DNA of 23,529 nucleotides from Gammaproteobacteria bacterium. GTDB lineage: Bacteria > Pseudomonadota > Gammaproteobacteria > Steroidobacterales > Steroidobacteraceae. Within the stretch, counting starts at the first letter, position 1; each line of letters opens with the position of its first letter. Made by a program: the position numbers and the translations under genes. This document shows, in pieces, positions 1 through 7,795 of the stretch. Below the pieces are notes generated by a model that worked only from the letters and a program-made list of their open reading frames with translations, did not search any database and was not told where the DNA came from. Location: assembly GCA_029857655.1 (NCBI GenBank), contig JAOUGR010000001.1:1-23529 (forward strand), in the 5' to 3' direction.

Positions 1-1
1 C

Positions 2-286
2 AAATGGCAAGGCTGGGCCGACAAGTTCCTGACGACGCCAAGCGCCGGGATCGAGGATACTTACGTGGGGATCAACGGCAGCTTTGCGGGCTTCAATGGC
101 CAGGCCGTCTGGCACGACTTCAAGGCGGAGGCCGTCAGCCAGGACTATGGAACGGAGCTCGATCTGTCGGTGTCCAGGAAATTCGCAAAGCGCTACGAAG
201 TGCTGGTCAAGTACGCCGATTATTCCGAGGAGGGCCTGTTCACGGACACGCGAAAATTCTGGCTGCAATTCGGTGCAGCGTTCTGA
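2..286 (+). CDS. Outer-membrane beta-barrel protein, C-terminal fragment (alginate-export-like porin)
   Basis: Open reading frame entering from the left edge and ending at a TGA at 284-286; only the last 94 residues are inside the window. The fragment opens with the motif GWADKFLTTP followed by GIEDTYVGI, which I recognise from the alginate-export/short-chain porin-like family. It continues with alternating hydrophobic and polar residues typical of beta strands and ends in Phe (FGAAF), the usual C-terminal signal for outer-membrane barrel insertion. It would sit in the outer membrane as a passive channel; the substrate cannot be told from this piece. It is convergent with the peptidase gene, with only 9 bp between the two stop codons and no clear terminator hairpin there. 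The family call comes from memory of motifs. Confidence 0.72.
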   Translation, partial: KWQGWADKFLTTPSAGIEDTYVGINGSFAGFNGQAVWHDFKAEAVSQDYGTELDLSVSRKFAKRYEVLVKYADYSEEGLFTDTRKFWLQFGAAF

Positions 287-295
287 GGCCTTCGC

Positions 296-1156
296 TTAAA
301 GCCCGGCTTCCCTGAATGTGTCGCAGGCCTCGAGCCTGCCATCATCAAAGCCATTGCGGAACCAGCGCGCGCGCTGTTCCGATGTGCCGTGCGTGAAAGA
401 ATCCGGAACGACCTGACCCCCGGCGCGCCGCTGCAGCCGGTCATCGCCGACGGCACTCGCGGCGGCGAGCGCTTCCTCGATGTCCCCAGGCTCGAGAATG
501 GCCGAAGTCTGCTCGGCATGCCGTGCCCAGAGACCAGCGTAGCAATCCGCCTGCAGTTCCAGCCGGACACTCATCTGGTTGGCTTCAATCTCATCCACGC
601 GCTGGCGCAGCTCCTGGATGCGTCCCGACGTCCCGAGCAGGTTCTGCACGTGGTGTCCCACTTCGTGCGCAACGACATAAGCGCGCGCGAAATCACCGCC
701 GGCGCCGAGGCGCTGGTCCAGCTCGTCGAAGAATGACAGGTCGATGAATACGCGCTCATCTGCGGGGCAGTAGAATGGGCCAACGGCAGCCTCGGCAAGA
801 CCGCAGCCGGAATCGACGGCGCCTGAGAACAGCACGAGCTTCGGTGCGCGATAGCCGCCGTGCAATGCCGCCATCACGGCGCCCCAGACATCCTCGGTAT
901 CTGCGAGCACGACCGCGATCTGCTCGCGCCGTTCAGCCTCGGTTGCCGTTTCACGATAGGGCTCCGAACCCTCCTGTCCCGAGCCGACCTGGGCCGTCTG
1001 CGCGCCACCGAGCAGCACCGCGGGATCCACGCCGAAATACATGCTGATCAGGTAAACGGCCACCAGGCCGATTCCACCGATCCCTGCGGTCCGGCCGACA
1101 CGCAGCCCACGCCGGTCCTCGATGTTGTCGCTCTGCCTGCGTCCGCGCCAGCGCAT
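296..1156 (-). CDS. ypfJ: Neutral zinc metallopeptidase, YpfJ family
   Basis: A 286-residue protein of the YpfJ/KPN_02809 putative neutral zinc metallopeptidase family. The N-terminus (MRWRGRRQSDNIEDRRG) matches the family signature. One membrane-spanning segment follows at about residues 25-43, so the catalytic part should lie outside the cytoplasmic membrane. The zinc motif HEVGHH is at 164-169 (HExxH), with a downstream Glu (E200 in RLELQADCYAG) as the likely third ligand. The PADERVFIDLSFF stretch at 131-143 is also typical. The start is supported by GGAGG six bases upstream of ATG. It lies 12 bp downstream of the MscS gene on the same strand, so the two are probably cotranscribed. Substrates of the family are unknown to me. 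Confidence 0.9.
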   Translation of the reverse strand: MRWRGRRQSDNIEDRRGLRVGRTAGIGGIGLVAVYLISMYFGVDPAVLLGGAQTAQVGSGQEGSEPYRETATEAERREQIAVVLADTEDVWGAVMAALHGGYRAPKLVLFSGAVDSGCGLAEAAVGPFYCPADERVFIDLSFFDELDQRLGAGGDFARAYVVAHEVGHHVQNLLGTSGRIQELRQRVDEIEANQMSVRLELQADCYAGLWARHAEQTSAILEPGDIEEALAAASAVGDDRLQRRAGGQVVPDSFTHGTSEQRARWFRNGFDDGRLEACDTFREAGL

Positions 1157-1168
1157 GGTTTTCCTCCG

Positions 1169-2497
1169 CTACTGCGGCGGAAATTTTCCGGGTGGCAAGG
1201 CCTTGTCGGGCCAGCCGTCGCGCAGGTGCAGGTCGCGCTGCGGGTAGGGAATCGTGATACCTGCGGCCTCGAACAGATCCCAGATCTCGAGGTGCAGGTC
1301 CGAACCCACGTTGTTGATGCCGTCTTCCGGGTCGCGGATCCAGTAACGCAGCTCCAGCGAGATGCCGTTGTCGGCGAAGCCCATGACGCGGCTCGCGGGC
1401 GCCGGATCCTTCATGACGCGCGGGTGCTTGATCGCGGCCTCGAGCAGCAGGCGTAACGCTTCCCGCGGATCGTCCTGGTAGCTGATCTGTACCGGCAGCT
1501 TGAGCCGGATCGCGCGGTCGCTGTAACTCCAGTTCACGACTTCGGAGCTGATCACGTTCTCATTGGGTATCAGCGTGTCCACGCCATCGCGGTCGCGCAC
1601 GACGATGTAGCGCGCGCGCAGCTCTTTCACGACCCCGAATCGCTGGCCGATCGTGATGACGTCACCCTGGCGTATCGAGCGGTCGCCGACCAGGATGAAG
1701 CCGCTGACGAAATTCGCGGCGATGCGCTGCAGGCCGAAGCCGAGGCCGATGCCCAGCGCCCCGCCGAATACCGCCAGTGCCGCGAGGTCGATGCCGACCG
1801 CATTGAGGCCGAGCAGGCCCGCGATCAGCAGCAGGAACAGCCGCACGAACTTGGCAATGCCGACCCTGAGGCCGATCGAAATTTCTTGCGAGGACATCAA
1901 TCCACGCGTCGCGATCGTGCCGAGATATCCGCCCACCATCAGGAACACGAACAATGTGAGGATGGCCTTGAAGGCGTCCAGCAGGGAGAAGCCCTTCTTG
2001 CCGATCGGGATCGCCACGCCGTCGAGCGCTGCGGCCACCGGTTCGATCCAGCCCAGCAGGTACATGGCGACCAGCAGCCAGGCGATCCATGTGATCAGGT
2101 GTTCCGACGCGGCCAGCAGCGGCCCTGGCTGCAGTACCCGCTTCAGCACATCGATCAGCAGGCGGATCGCGGCGAGCGTGAGCGCAAGTATGGCGACGAC
2201 CGACATGAACCCATGCGGCAACCCGGCCCATTGCAGTACCGCACCGGCTACGACGGCTATCAGTCCCAGACAAGCAGAAAATGCGATGCGATCGCTCAGC
2301 GTGGCGACAATCTCCAGCGGGGACCCGGCGCCTGCCCTGCCGGTGCTTTCGAAGTACCTGCGCAGGCGGTGCGCGGCCAGCCACGAAAACGCAACCGCCA
2401 CCAAGATGACGCCGATCTGCCACCATTGGTCTGGCTGCTGCAGGCGTGCCAGCCCCCCTGCATAGAAATCCTCTGCGAATCCCCAGATGTCGTTCAT
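1169..2497 (-). CDS. MscS-family mechanosensitive ion channel
   Basis: A 442-residue inner-membrane protein with about six hydrophobic segments in its first 255 residues, then the MscS pore helix and beta domain. The diagnostic stretch is the Gly/Ala-rich TM3 (LAVFGGALGIGLGFGLQ) running into RIAANFVSGFILVGDRSIRQGD, which is the MscS core, followed by DGVDTLIPNENVIS and a C-terminal alpha/beta domain. Such channels open under membrane tension to release solutes during hypo-osmotic shock. At 442 residues it is longer than E. coli MscS (286) because of extra N-terminal helices. The ATG has a GGAGG nine bases upstream (2507-2511), but that sequence lies inside a perfect 12-bp inverted repeat, so translation may be structure-controlled. 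It is the first gene of a likely two-gene unit with the peptidase. Confidence 0.93.
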   Translation of the reverse strand: MNDIWGFAEDFYAGGLARLQQPDQWWQIGVILVAVAFSWLAAHRLRRYFESTGRAGAGSPLEIVATLSDRIAFSACLGLIAVVAGAVLQWAGLPHGFMSVVAILALTLAAIRLLIDVLKRVLQPGPLLAASEHLITWIAWLLVAMYLLGWIEPVAAALDGVAIPIGKKGFSLLDAFKAILTLFVFLMVGGYLGTIATRGLMSSQEISIGLRVGIAKFVRLFLLLIAGLLGLNAVGIDLAALAVFGGALGIGLGFGLQRIAANFVSGFILVGDRSIRQGDVITIGQRFGVVKELRARYIVVRDRDGVDTLIPNENVISSEVVNWSYSDRAIRLKLPVQISYQDDPREALRLLLEAAIKHPRVMKDPAPASRVMGFADNGISLELRYWIRDPEDGINNVGSDLHLEIWDLFEAAGITIPYPQRDLHLRDGWPDKALPPGKFPPQ

Positions 2498-2505
2498 GTC
2501 GGCCA

Positions 2506-2537
2506 GCCTCCGGCGCGAACCATAGCGCGCCGGAGGC
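2506..2537 (-). promoter_or_regulatory. Perfect 12-bp inverted repeat burying the SD of the MscS gene
   Basis: The arms GCCTCCGGCGCG (2506-2517) and CGCGCCGGAGGC (2526-2537) are exact reverse complements separated by 8 nt. In the leftward transcript the downstream arm contains the GGAGG that serves the MscS start at 2497. The folded leader would therefore occlude the ribosome-binding site. There is no T-run, so it does not look like an intrinsic terminator. It could instead be a DNA operator in the divergent intergenic region. The repeat is seen directly; the function is inferred. Confidence 0.6.
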
Positions 2538-2557
2538 CGTTAGGCGAATGGCGAATT

Positions 2558-2586
2558 CCATCTGCCTCTGGCGGTTTCACAGATGG
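2558..2586. promoter_or_regulatory. Possible operator-like dyad between MscS and antiporter genes
   Basis: Inverted repeat CCATCTG (2558-2564) and CAGATGG (2580-2586) with a 15-nt spacer, so the half-site centres are 22 bp apart, about two helical turns. It lies 40-69 bp upstream of the antiporter ATG in a 129-bp divergent intergenic region. Seven-base arms can arise by chance, and I recognise no known regulator, so this is only a candidate binding site. Confidence 0.25.
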
Positions 2587-2626
2587 CCACGCATCATTGC
2601 GCTCCGGGGACAAGGGTGAATCTGAC

Positions 2627-3889
2627 ATGAGCGATGTTTCCTTCATGCTGCTGCTGGTCGCCGGCATTTTCCTGATCGGTGCGCTCGGGGAGGTGGTCTT
2701 TGCGAGGACCCGCGTACCCGACGTGGTCTGGCTGATTATCTGCGGCTGGATCCTGGGTCCGCTGCTCGGGATCCTGAGCAAGCCGCTGCTGCTGGAAATC
2801 GCCCCGTACTTCGCCGCTTTCGCGCTCATCGTGATCCTCTTCAATGGCGGCACGAGCCTCAAGCTGGATACCGTTGCGCGCAGCGCGCCGCGCGCGCTCA
2901 CCCTCGCGCTGGTCGGATTCGCTATGTCCGCCGCAGCCGTCGCGGTCGTCAGCATGGGTGCCCGCGAGATCGGGATCCTGGCGCCGGAGTGGACCTGGCT
3001 GCACGGGGCGATGCTCGGATCGATACTCGGCGGCTCGAGCTCCATCATAGTCATGCCGGCGATGGCGATCGCCCGGGTCGAATCGAGCGTCTCGGACCTG
3101 GTCAGCCTTGAGTCCGCTTTTACCGATGCGCTCTGCGTCGTTGGTGCAAGCGCGTGCATGGCGATACTGCTGCGCCAGACCGGATCGGAAGCGGGCACGG
3201 CAGTCGTGCTGCTGAAGTCGTTCGGTCTCGCTTTTGCCGTAGGTGTGGTAGCCGGGCTGCTCTGGTTGTTCCTGCTGCACCTGCTTCGCGATGCCGAGCA
3301 CGCCTATCCCGTGACGCTGGCCGGGTTGCTGCTCCTCTATGTCGGCGTCGAATACCTGGGCGCGAGTGCTGCGATGGGAATACTGACTTTTGCGGTGATC
3401 GTCGGAAATGCCAGGCTCTTCAGCCGGCGGCTCGGCATGGTGACCGACATCGACCTGGGCATGGGAGTTCGCGGATTCCATAGCCAGATGGCGTTCATCG
3501 TGAAGTCGTTCTTCTTCGTCATGATCGGCGCCCTGCTGACGCCCCCCTGGCCGCTGGTCGCGCTGGGTGTGCTGCTGGCCGCGGTGCTGTACGCGGCGCG
3601 CGTGCCGGCAGTGCGCGCGGCGACACTGGGATCCGGGCTTGGGTCGGCGCGGCGTGGTCTGGTCGCTGTCTGCATGCCGCGCGGCCTGGCCGCTGGTGTG
3701 CTGGCGACCGTTCCTATGGCGGCTGGAGTTGTCGCAACCACGGAGCTGCCGGTCGTCGTGTTCACCTGCATCGTGGCGACAATCACGATTTTCGCAGTGG
3801 GACTGCCGCTGGCCGGCCGCCGGCTCGAGGTGGTAGCGCCGGTTGTCGATGTCCCGGAACCCGCGGCAGGTACTGACGGCGGCCCCTGA
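2627..3889 (+). CDS. Cation:proton antiporter (CPA1/NhaP-like)
   Basis: A 420-residue integral membrane protein made almost entirely of hydrophobic helices (about 12), typical of the sodium or potassium/proton exchanger fold. Family-like stretches are ILGPLLGIL near residue 43, LFNGGTSLKL at 71-80, the GGSSSIIVMPAMAIARV helix at 135-151 and ESAFTDALCVVGAS at 162-175, where E162 and D167 are candidate ion-binding acids. It has no cytoplasmic RCK or long C-terminal domain. The reading frame is open far upstream, but the membrane protein begins at ATG 2627; the upstream part only shadows the MscS gene. It has an AAGGG-type SD about nine bases before the ATG. Divergent from MscS and convergent with the SLC13 gene (6 bp between stops). 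The exact ion is not predictable here. Confidence 0.85.
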   Translation: MSDVSFMLLLVAGIFLIGALGEVVFARTRVPDVVWLIICGWILGPLLGILSKPLLLEIAPYFAAFALIVILFNGGTSLKLDTVARSAPRALTLALVGFAMSAAAVAVVSMGAREIGILAPEWTWLHGAMLGSILGGSSSIIVMPAMAIARVESSVSDLVSLESAFTDALCVVGASACMAILLRQTGSEAGTAVVLLKSFGLAFAVGVVAGLLWLFLLHLLRDAEHAYPVTLAGLLLLYVGVEYLGASAAMGILTFAVIVGNARLFSRRLGMVTDIDLGMGVRGFHSQMAFIVKSFFFVMIGALLTPPWPLVALGVLLAAVLYAARVPAVRAATLGSGLGSARRGLVAVCMPRGLAAGVLATVPMAAGVVATTELPVVVFTCIVATITIFAVGLPLAGRRLEVVAPVVDVPEPAAGTDGGP

Positions 3890-3895
3890 CGGAAT

Positions 3896-5707
3896 TCAGA
3901 GCAATCCGTACTTTCTGGCAAGCAGCCAGGTCAACGTGACCCACATCAAGACCGCGAGCGGCAGCCCGGCGCGAACGAAATCCTTGAACCGGTAGCCTGC
4001 CACGGACATGACCAGCAGGTTGGTCTGGTAGCCCATTGGCGTTGCGTAGCTGATATTGCAGCCAAACAGCACGGCCAGCACGAAGGGTCGGGGGTCCGCG
4101 CCAAGGGTCGTGGCCATCGCGATTGCGATCGGTGTGCCGATGATTGCGGCGGCGTTGTTCGATACGAAGTTCGTGACGATGGCCATCAGCAACATGAGCA
4201 GCGTAATCATTGCGGCGGGCGGGATGATGTCGCCAAGGGCAGCCAGGCCGTAACCTGCCATTGCGATCAGGCCGGTTGCGGTGAGCGCCACGCCGAGTGC
4301 GAGACTCGCGACGACGATCATCACGACCTTCGATGACAGCGCATCGGTCGCTTCCTGCCAACGTAGGCAGCCCGTTAGCAGCATGGCGGCAACGCCTACC
4401 GCCGACGCCAGCACCATCGGCAGCAACTTGGTCCCTGCTATCAGGATGACGCCCGCCAGTATCGCGAGCGCGAGCGGGGCGCGCCGCGTGTGGGGAATTT
4501 CCAGGGTCGCATCGAGGATCAATACACCGGGCGCTGCGCGCAAGCGCTCGATGCCTTCCTTGGTGCCGCGCAGCAGCACGACATCGCCGGGCCGCAACAA
4601 GGCGACAGCGGGATCCAGGGCGGACTCACCGCCCGGACGATGCAGCCCGATGACGGACAGACCATGTTCGTCGCCGAATCGGGTGGCGGCCAGCATGGTG
4701 CCGCCCAGGTCGGAATCCGAGGCAATCAGTGCCTGCGCCAGCTTCTGGCCGGGCTCGGGCGCGGCCTCGTCGTGTTCGCGCGCATGCAGCCAGGCGCCCA
4801 GCACGGTCGCATATTCGCGCAGCTGTTCCGGTGAGTCGTGCAGGAGCAGCTGGTCTCCTGCCTTGAGCGTCAGCGTGGGCAATCGCGCAATCTCGATCCC
4901 ATTGCGCACCAGCCCGCGCGGCTTCAGGCGCGGGTGTTTTTTCAGCACCTCGCGCAGTTCGCGGCCGGCCGCATAGCTGCCCTCCCGGAGGGTGAGCGAG
5001 GCATCGAAAGCCAGGGGCTCAATATTCGGCCGGTCGCCTATGCCCTGTGGCAGTAGTCGCGGTACGACCAGCCAGAGATACGGCAACGCGATGGCAGCCG
5101 CGATCGCGACCATGGGCGCAAAATCGAACAGGCCGAATGCCGGCAGGCCCTGCTTCTCGGCGATGCCGACCACCAGCAGATTTGTCGAGGTACCTATGGT
5201 CGTCGCCATGCCGCCGATCAAAACAGCGTAGTTCATCGGCAGCAGCGTGCGTGTCGCACTCGAGCCAGTGCGTGCGGCGACCGCGACCAGCACCGGCATC
5301 ATCAGCACGACGATTGGCGTGTCGTTCATGACGCCACTCGCGAGCATGCAGAAAATCAGCATCAGCAGGAACGCGAATTGCGGAGCAAAGGACCAGATTC
5401 GCGCAAGCCGGCGCACGATGGGCTCGAGGGCACCGGTCGCGACCAGGCCGCGGCCGAGGACCATCAGGAAGCAGATCGTGACAAGAGCGGTATTGCCGAA
5501 GCCGGCCAGGAACTGTTCCGGGCCCAGTGGCCGATTGCCGGCGTCGTAGGGAAACACGCCGAACAGAAGCATCAGCGCCAGCAGCGACAGCAGGGCCGTG
5601 CTCTGTACCGGCAGCTGTTCCTTGGCGAACAGCCAGAACGTACCGAGAGTGATCGCCAGCACGGCGAGTGCGTGCCAGTCGATCACGGTGAGAAAACCGA
5701 AGTCCAT
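3896..5707 (-). CDS. SLC13-family permease with two TrkA-C (RCK_C) domains
   Basis: A 603-residue inner-membrane transporter of the SLC13/divalent anion:Na+ symporter type. The N-terminal half holds helices plus the family motif NDTPIVVLMMPVLVAVA and a TTIGTSTNLLV hairpin. The middle carries two soluble TrkA-C-like modules (about residues 250-300 around LTLKAGDQLLLHDSPEQL, and 340-395 around ALLRPGDVVLLRGTKEGIERL). The C-terminal half repeats the core with VTNFVSNNAAAIIGTPIAIA and GCNISYATPMGYQTNLLV. This membrane-TrkA_C-membrane layout is common in bacterial sulfate/anion permeases; the actual substrate is unknown. The start is the ATG at 5707 with only a weak upstream purine run. It is 34 bp downstream of the potassium channel gene on the same strand, so cotranscription is possible. 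Confidence 0.9.
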   Translation of the reverse strand: MDFGFLTVIDWHALAVLAITLGTFWLFAKEQLPVQSTALLSLLALMLLFGVFPYDAGNRPLGPEQFLAGFGNTALVTICFLMVLGRGLVATGALEPIVRRLARIWSFAPQFAFLLMLIFCMLASGVMNDTPIVVLMMPVLVAVAARTGSSATRTLLPMNYAVLIGGMATTIGTSTNLLVVGIAEKQGLPAFGLFDFAPMVAIAAAIALPYLWLVVPRLLPQGIGDRPNIEPLAFDASLTLREGSYAAGRELREVLKKHPRLKPRGLVRNGIEIARLPTLTLKAGDQLLLHDSPEQLREYATVLGAWLHAREHDEAAPEPGQKLAQALIASDSDLGGTMLAATRFGDEHGLSVIGLHRPGGESALDPAVALLRPGDVVLLRGTKEGIERLRAAPGVLILDATLEIPHTRRAPLALAILAGVILIAGTKLLPMVLASAVGVAAMLLTGCLRWQEATDALSSKVVMIVVASLALGVALTATGLIAMAGYGLAALGDIIPPAAMITLLMLLMAIVTNFVSNNAAAIIGTPIAIAMATTLGADPRPFVLAVLFGCNISYATPMGYQTNLLVMSVAGYRFKDFVRAGLPLAVLMWVTLTWLLARKYGLL

Positions 5708-5741
5708 TCCCGCATCTTACTTGAGCATCGTTTTGCGGGCG

Positions 5742-6791
5742 TCAGGCGGTTGCGGGCTGCAGTGCGAGCAAAGTATCGCCGCCCGCGATGGTGGCCTGCG
5801 GCTCCCAGAAGCCAACTGGCTTTCCGTCGCGCATGATTCGCAACACCAGCACCCCGCCTACAAGTCCGGCGCGCTGACCGATCTCACTTTCCGTTGCTGT
5901 TCGTTCCACCAGCAGCAGGCGGCCGCCTGAGCTCAGCACGTCGAGCACGAAGTCGTTGATGTGGTGGTGGGTGACGGAGTCGGCCAGCAGGTAGCCGGCG
6001 AGGCGCGATGGCGTCACGGTCGTGTTGGCGCCGGCTTGCCGCAGCAACGGGCCGTTCTCTTCTTCACGCACCGCGGATATGACGCGGATCTTGGGATTCA
6101 GTTGCCTGATCGTCAGGATGACCAGCGCATTCGTGTCATCGCGGCCGGTAGAGACGATGATTGCCGCGGCACGCTCGACGCCGGCGTCCTGCAGCGTTCG
6201 CTGCAATGTCGCATCGCCGCGCAGCCCGATATGGCCCGCTTCCGCTGCATTTTTCAGCAGCGCATCATCCGTGTCGATGACGACGACTTGCTCGCGGTCC
6301 GTGCCGCGGTTGACCAGTTCTGCGGCAGCAGTGCGGCCGCTGTGGCCATAACCGCAGATGATGATGTGATCACCCAATTTCCGCTGCAGTCGCATCATGC
6401 GTATCCGCTCCAGTCCCTTGTGGAAGAAAAGCTCGAAGGCAATGCCGACGAACACCAGCCAGACAATCAGCCGTGCCGGGGTCAGTATGGCCGCGTCGAT
6501 CAATCGTGCCTTCTCGGTCACCGGCACGATATCGCCATAGCCGACTGTCGTGAGGCTGATGACCATGAAATACAGCAGGTCAAGGAACGACAGCTCGCCA
6601 TCAATCATGTCGCGGATACCGTCGCGCTCCAGCCACAGCACTGCGAGCACGACCGCAAGGAGCGCGAATACAAGGATCGCCCGTGCCGCCATGGCCCGCC
6701 CAGGGCGTGACTCCGCAAGCGTGAAAAGTGTCTTTTCGAACTGCGCCTGGCGCCGCAGCCTGCGCATCCGGTTGGCGAAGCGATTGATCAC
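5742..6791 (-). CDS. Potassium channel protein with TrkA-N (RCK) domain
   Basis: A 349-residue two-helix potassium channel. TM1 is at about 35-54, the selectivity filter TTVGYGDIVP at 81-90 and TM2 at about 106-123. The soluble RCK domain starts at about 141 with the Rossmann motif CGYGHSGRTAA at 146-156 and an acidic strand end (VVVIDTDDALL). A C-terminal TrkA-C-like part follows. It should conduct K+ across the inner membrane with nucleotide or ligand gating by the RCK octamer. The first codon is GTG with no convincing SD; an ATG eight codons inside (M9) is an alternative. It follows cyoE by 16 bp on the same strand, so it may ride on the heme-biosynthesis transcript. Confidence 0.93.
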   Translation of the reverse strand: MINRFANRMRRLRRQAQFEKTLFTLAESRPGRAMAARAILVFALLAVVLAVLWLERDGIRDMIDGELSFLDLLYFMVISLTTVGYGDIVPVTEKARLIDAAILTPARLIVWLVFVGIAFELFFHKGLERIRMMRLQRKLGDHIIICGYGHSGRTAAAELVNRGTDREQVVVIDTDDALLKNAAEAGHIGLRGDATLQRTLQDAGVERAAAIIVSTGRDDTNALVILTIRQLNPKIRVISAVREEENGPLLRQAGANTTVTPSRLAGYLLADSVTHHHINDFVLDVLSSGGRLLLVERTATESEIGQRAGLVGGVLVLRIMRDGKPVGFWEPQATIAGGDTLLALQPATA

Positions 6792-6807
6792 GCCAGGCGC
6801 CGGCGGC

Positions 6808-7728
6808 TCAGCTGATGCCGCGCGGCAGGTAGTGGTCGATCAACAGCGTGGCAAACAGCAGCGCCAGATAATTGATCGAGAAACGGAATGTGCGCATCGG
6901 CAGGTCTGCACGATCCGTGACCCTGAGTGCCCAGGCGTGGCGCAGGAATACGGCGTCGAGCAGCAACGCGGTCGCGAGATAGGGAAGGCCGGCCATGCCC
7001 GTCAGCCAGGGCATGACGGTTACGACCGTCAGCAGGATCGTGTAGTACCAGATGAAGAGTTTCGTGTACTCGATGCCGTGCGTGACGGGCAGCATCGGGA
7101 TGCCGACGCGCGCGTATTCGTCGCGGCGCGCGATCGCGAGCGCCCAGAAATGGGGCGGTGTCCAGGCGAAAATAATCAGGAACAGCAGCAGCGCATCGGA
7201 ATGCATTTCGCCGGTGACAGCGGTCCAGCCGAGGACCGGCGGGGCCGCGCCGGCCGCTCCGCCGATCACGATGTTCTGCGGCGTTGTGCGCTTGAGCCAC
7301 ACGGTGTAGACAACGGCGTAACCGATCAGCGAGAGAAATGACAGGATCGCCGTCAGCGCATTGACAAGGAGAGCCAGGATCAGCATCGAACCGGCTCCCA
7401 GGACGAACGCAAAGGCGAGCGCATAAGACTCGGACACCGTGCCTCGCGGCAATGGGCGTCTGCGGGTGCGCGCCATTTCCGCGTCGATGCGCCGGTCGAG
7501 CACATGATTGATTGCGGCGGCTGATGAGGCGGCGAGCGCGATGCCGATCGTGCCCCAAACCATCGCGCCGACCGGGGGGAAGCCCGGCACGGCGAGGAAC
7601 ATGCCGACGATCGCGGTGAACATGATCAACGAGACGACCCTGGGTTTGGTCAGCTCGAGGTAATCGCGGGCCCTGGCCGAGATGACCGGCGTTGCCGCGC
7701 TGCTGGCGCTGTGTTCCCTGGGATTCAT
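6808..7728 (-). CDS. cyoE: Protoheme IX farnesyltransferase (heme O synthase)
   Basis: A 306-residue UbiA-superfamily membrane prenyltransferase that attaches a farnesyl group to heme B, giving heme O for the oxidase. The protein begins close to the family start ([24 protein letters not shown]) and contains the prenyl-diphosphate motif [19 protein letters not shown], with the Asp pair and the RTxxRP extension specific to the heme O synthases. Around seven to nine helices are visible. It sits in the order SURF1, SCO-like, ctaA, cyoE (also called ctaB), which supports supply of heme A to the aa3 oxidase encoded upstream. The start ATG lacks a clear SD. A 67-bp gap separates it from ctaA, in which I see no promoter or terminator. 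Confidence 0.96.
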   Translation of the reverse strand: MNPREHSASSAATPVISARARDYLELTKPRVVSLIMFTAIVGMFLAVPGFPPVGAMVWGTIGIALAASSAAAINHVLDRRIDAEMARTRRRPLPRGTVSESYALAFAFVLGAGSMLILALLVNALTAILSFLSLIGYAVVYTVWLKRTTPQNIVIGGAAGAAPPVLGWTAVTGEMHSDALLLFLIIFAWTPPHFWALAIARRDEYARVGIPMLPVTHGIEYTKLFIWYYTILLTVVTVMPWLTGMAGLPYLATALLLDAVFLRHAWALRVTDRADLPMRTFRFSINYLALLFATLLIDHYLPRGIS

Positions 7729-7795
7729 CGCGGTCGGAAGATGCTAGCACAGCCTATGTTCGGGGCTTCGGCGCGGAATTTTACCGGCCGCGAAC

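Noticed and set aside
1886..2626. Long rightward open frame upstream of the antiporter
   Set aside because: It is the antisense of the MscS gene with low-complexity Arg/Gln composition; the membrane protein starts at 2627.
3058..3075. HIP1-like GGCGATCGCC palindromes here and elsewhere (for example near 11765)
   Set aside because: They fall inside genes at codons for Ala, Ile/Asp and Ala in GC-rich DNA, are not regularly spaced, and are not evidence of a repeat family.
3886..3900. Bidirectional terminators between convergent gene pairs (286-296, 3889-3896, 22925-22932)
   Set aside because: The gaps are only 6-9 bp and I could find no stable stem followed by a T-run.
6788..7750. Alternative 320-codon leftward frame over cyoE
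   Set aside because: Arg/Ala/His-rich shadow of cyoE, which has all heme O synthase motifs in its own frame.
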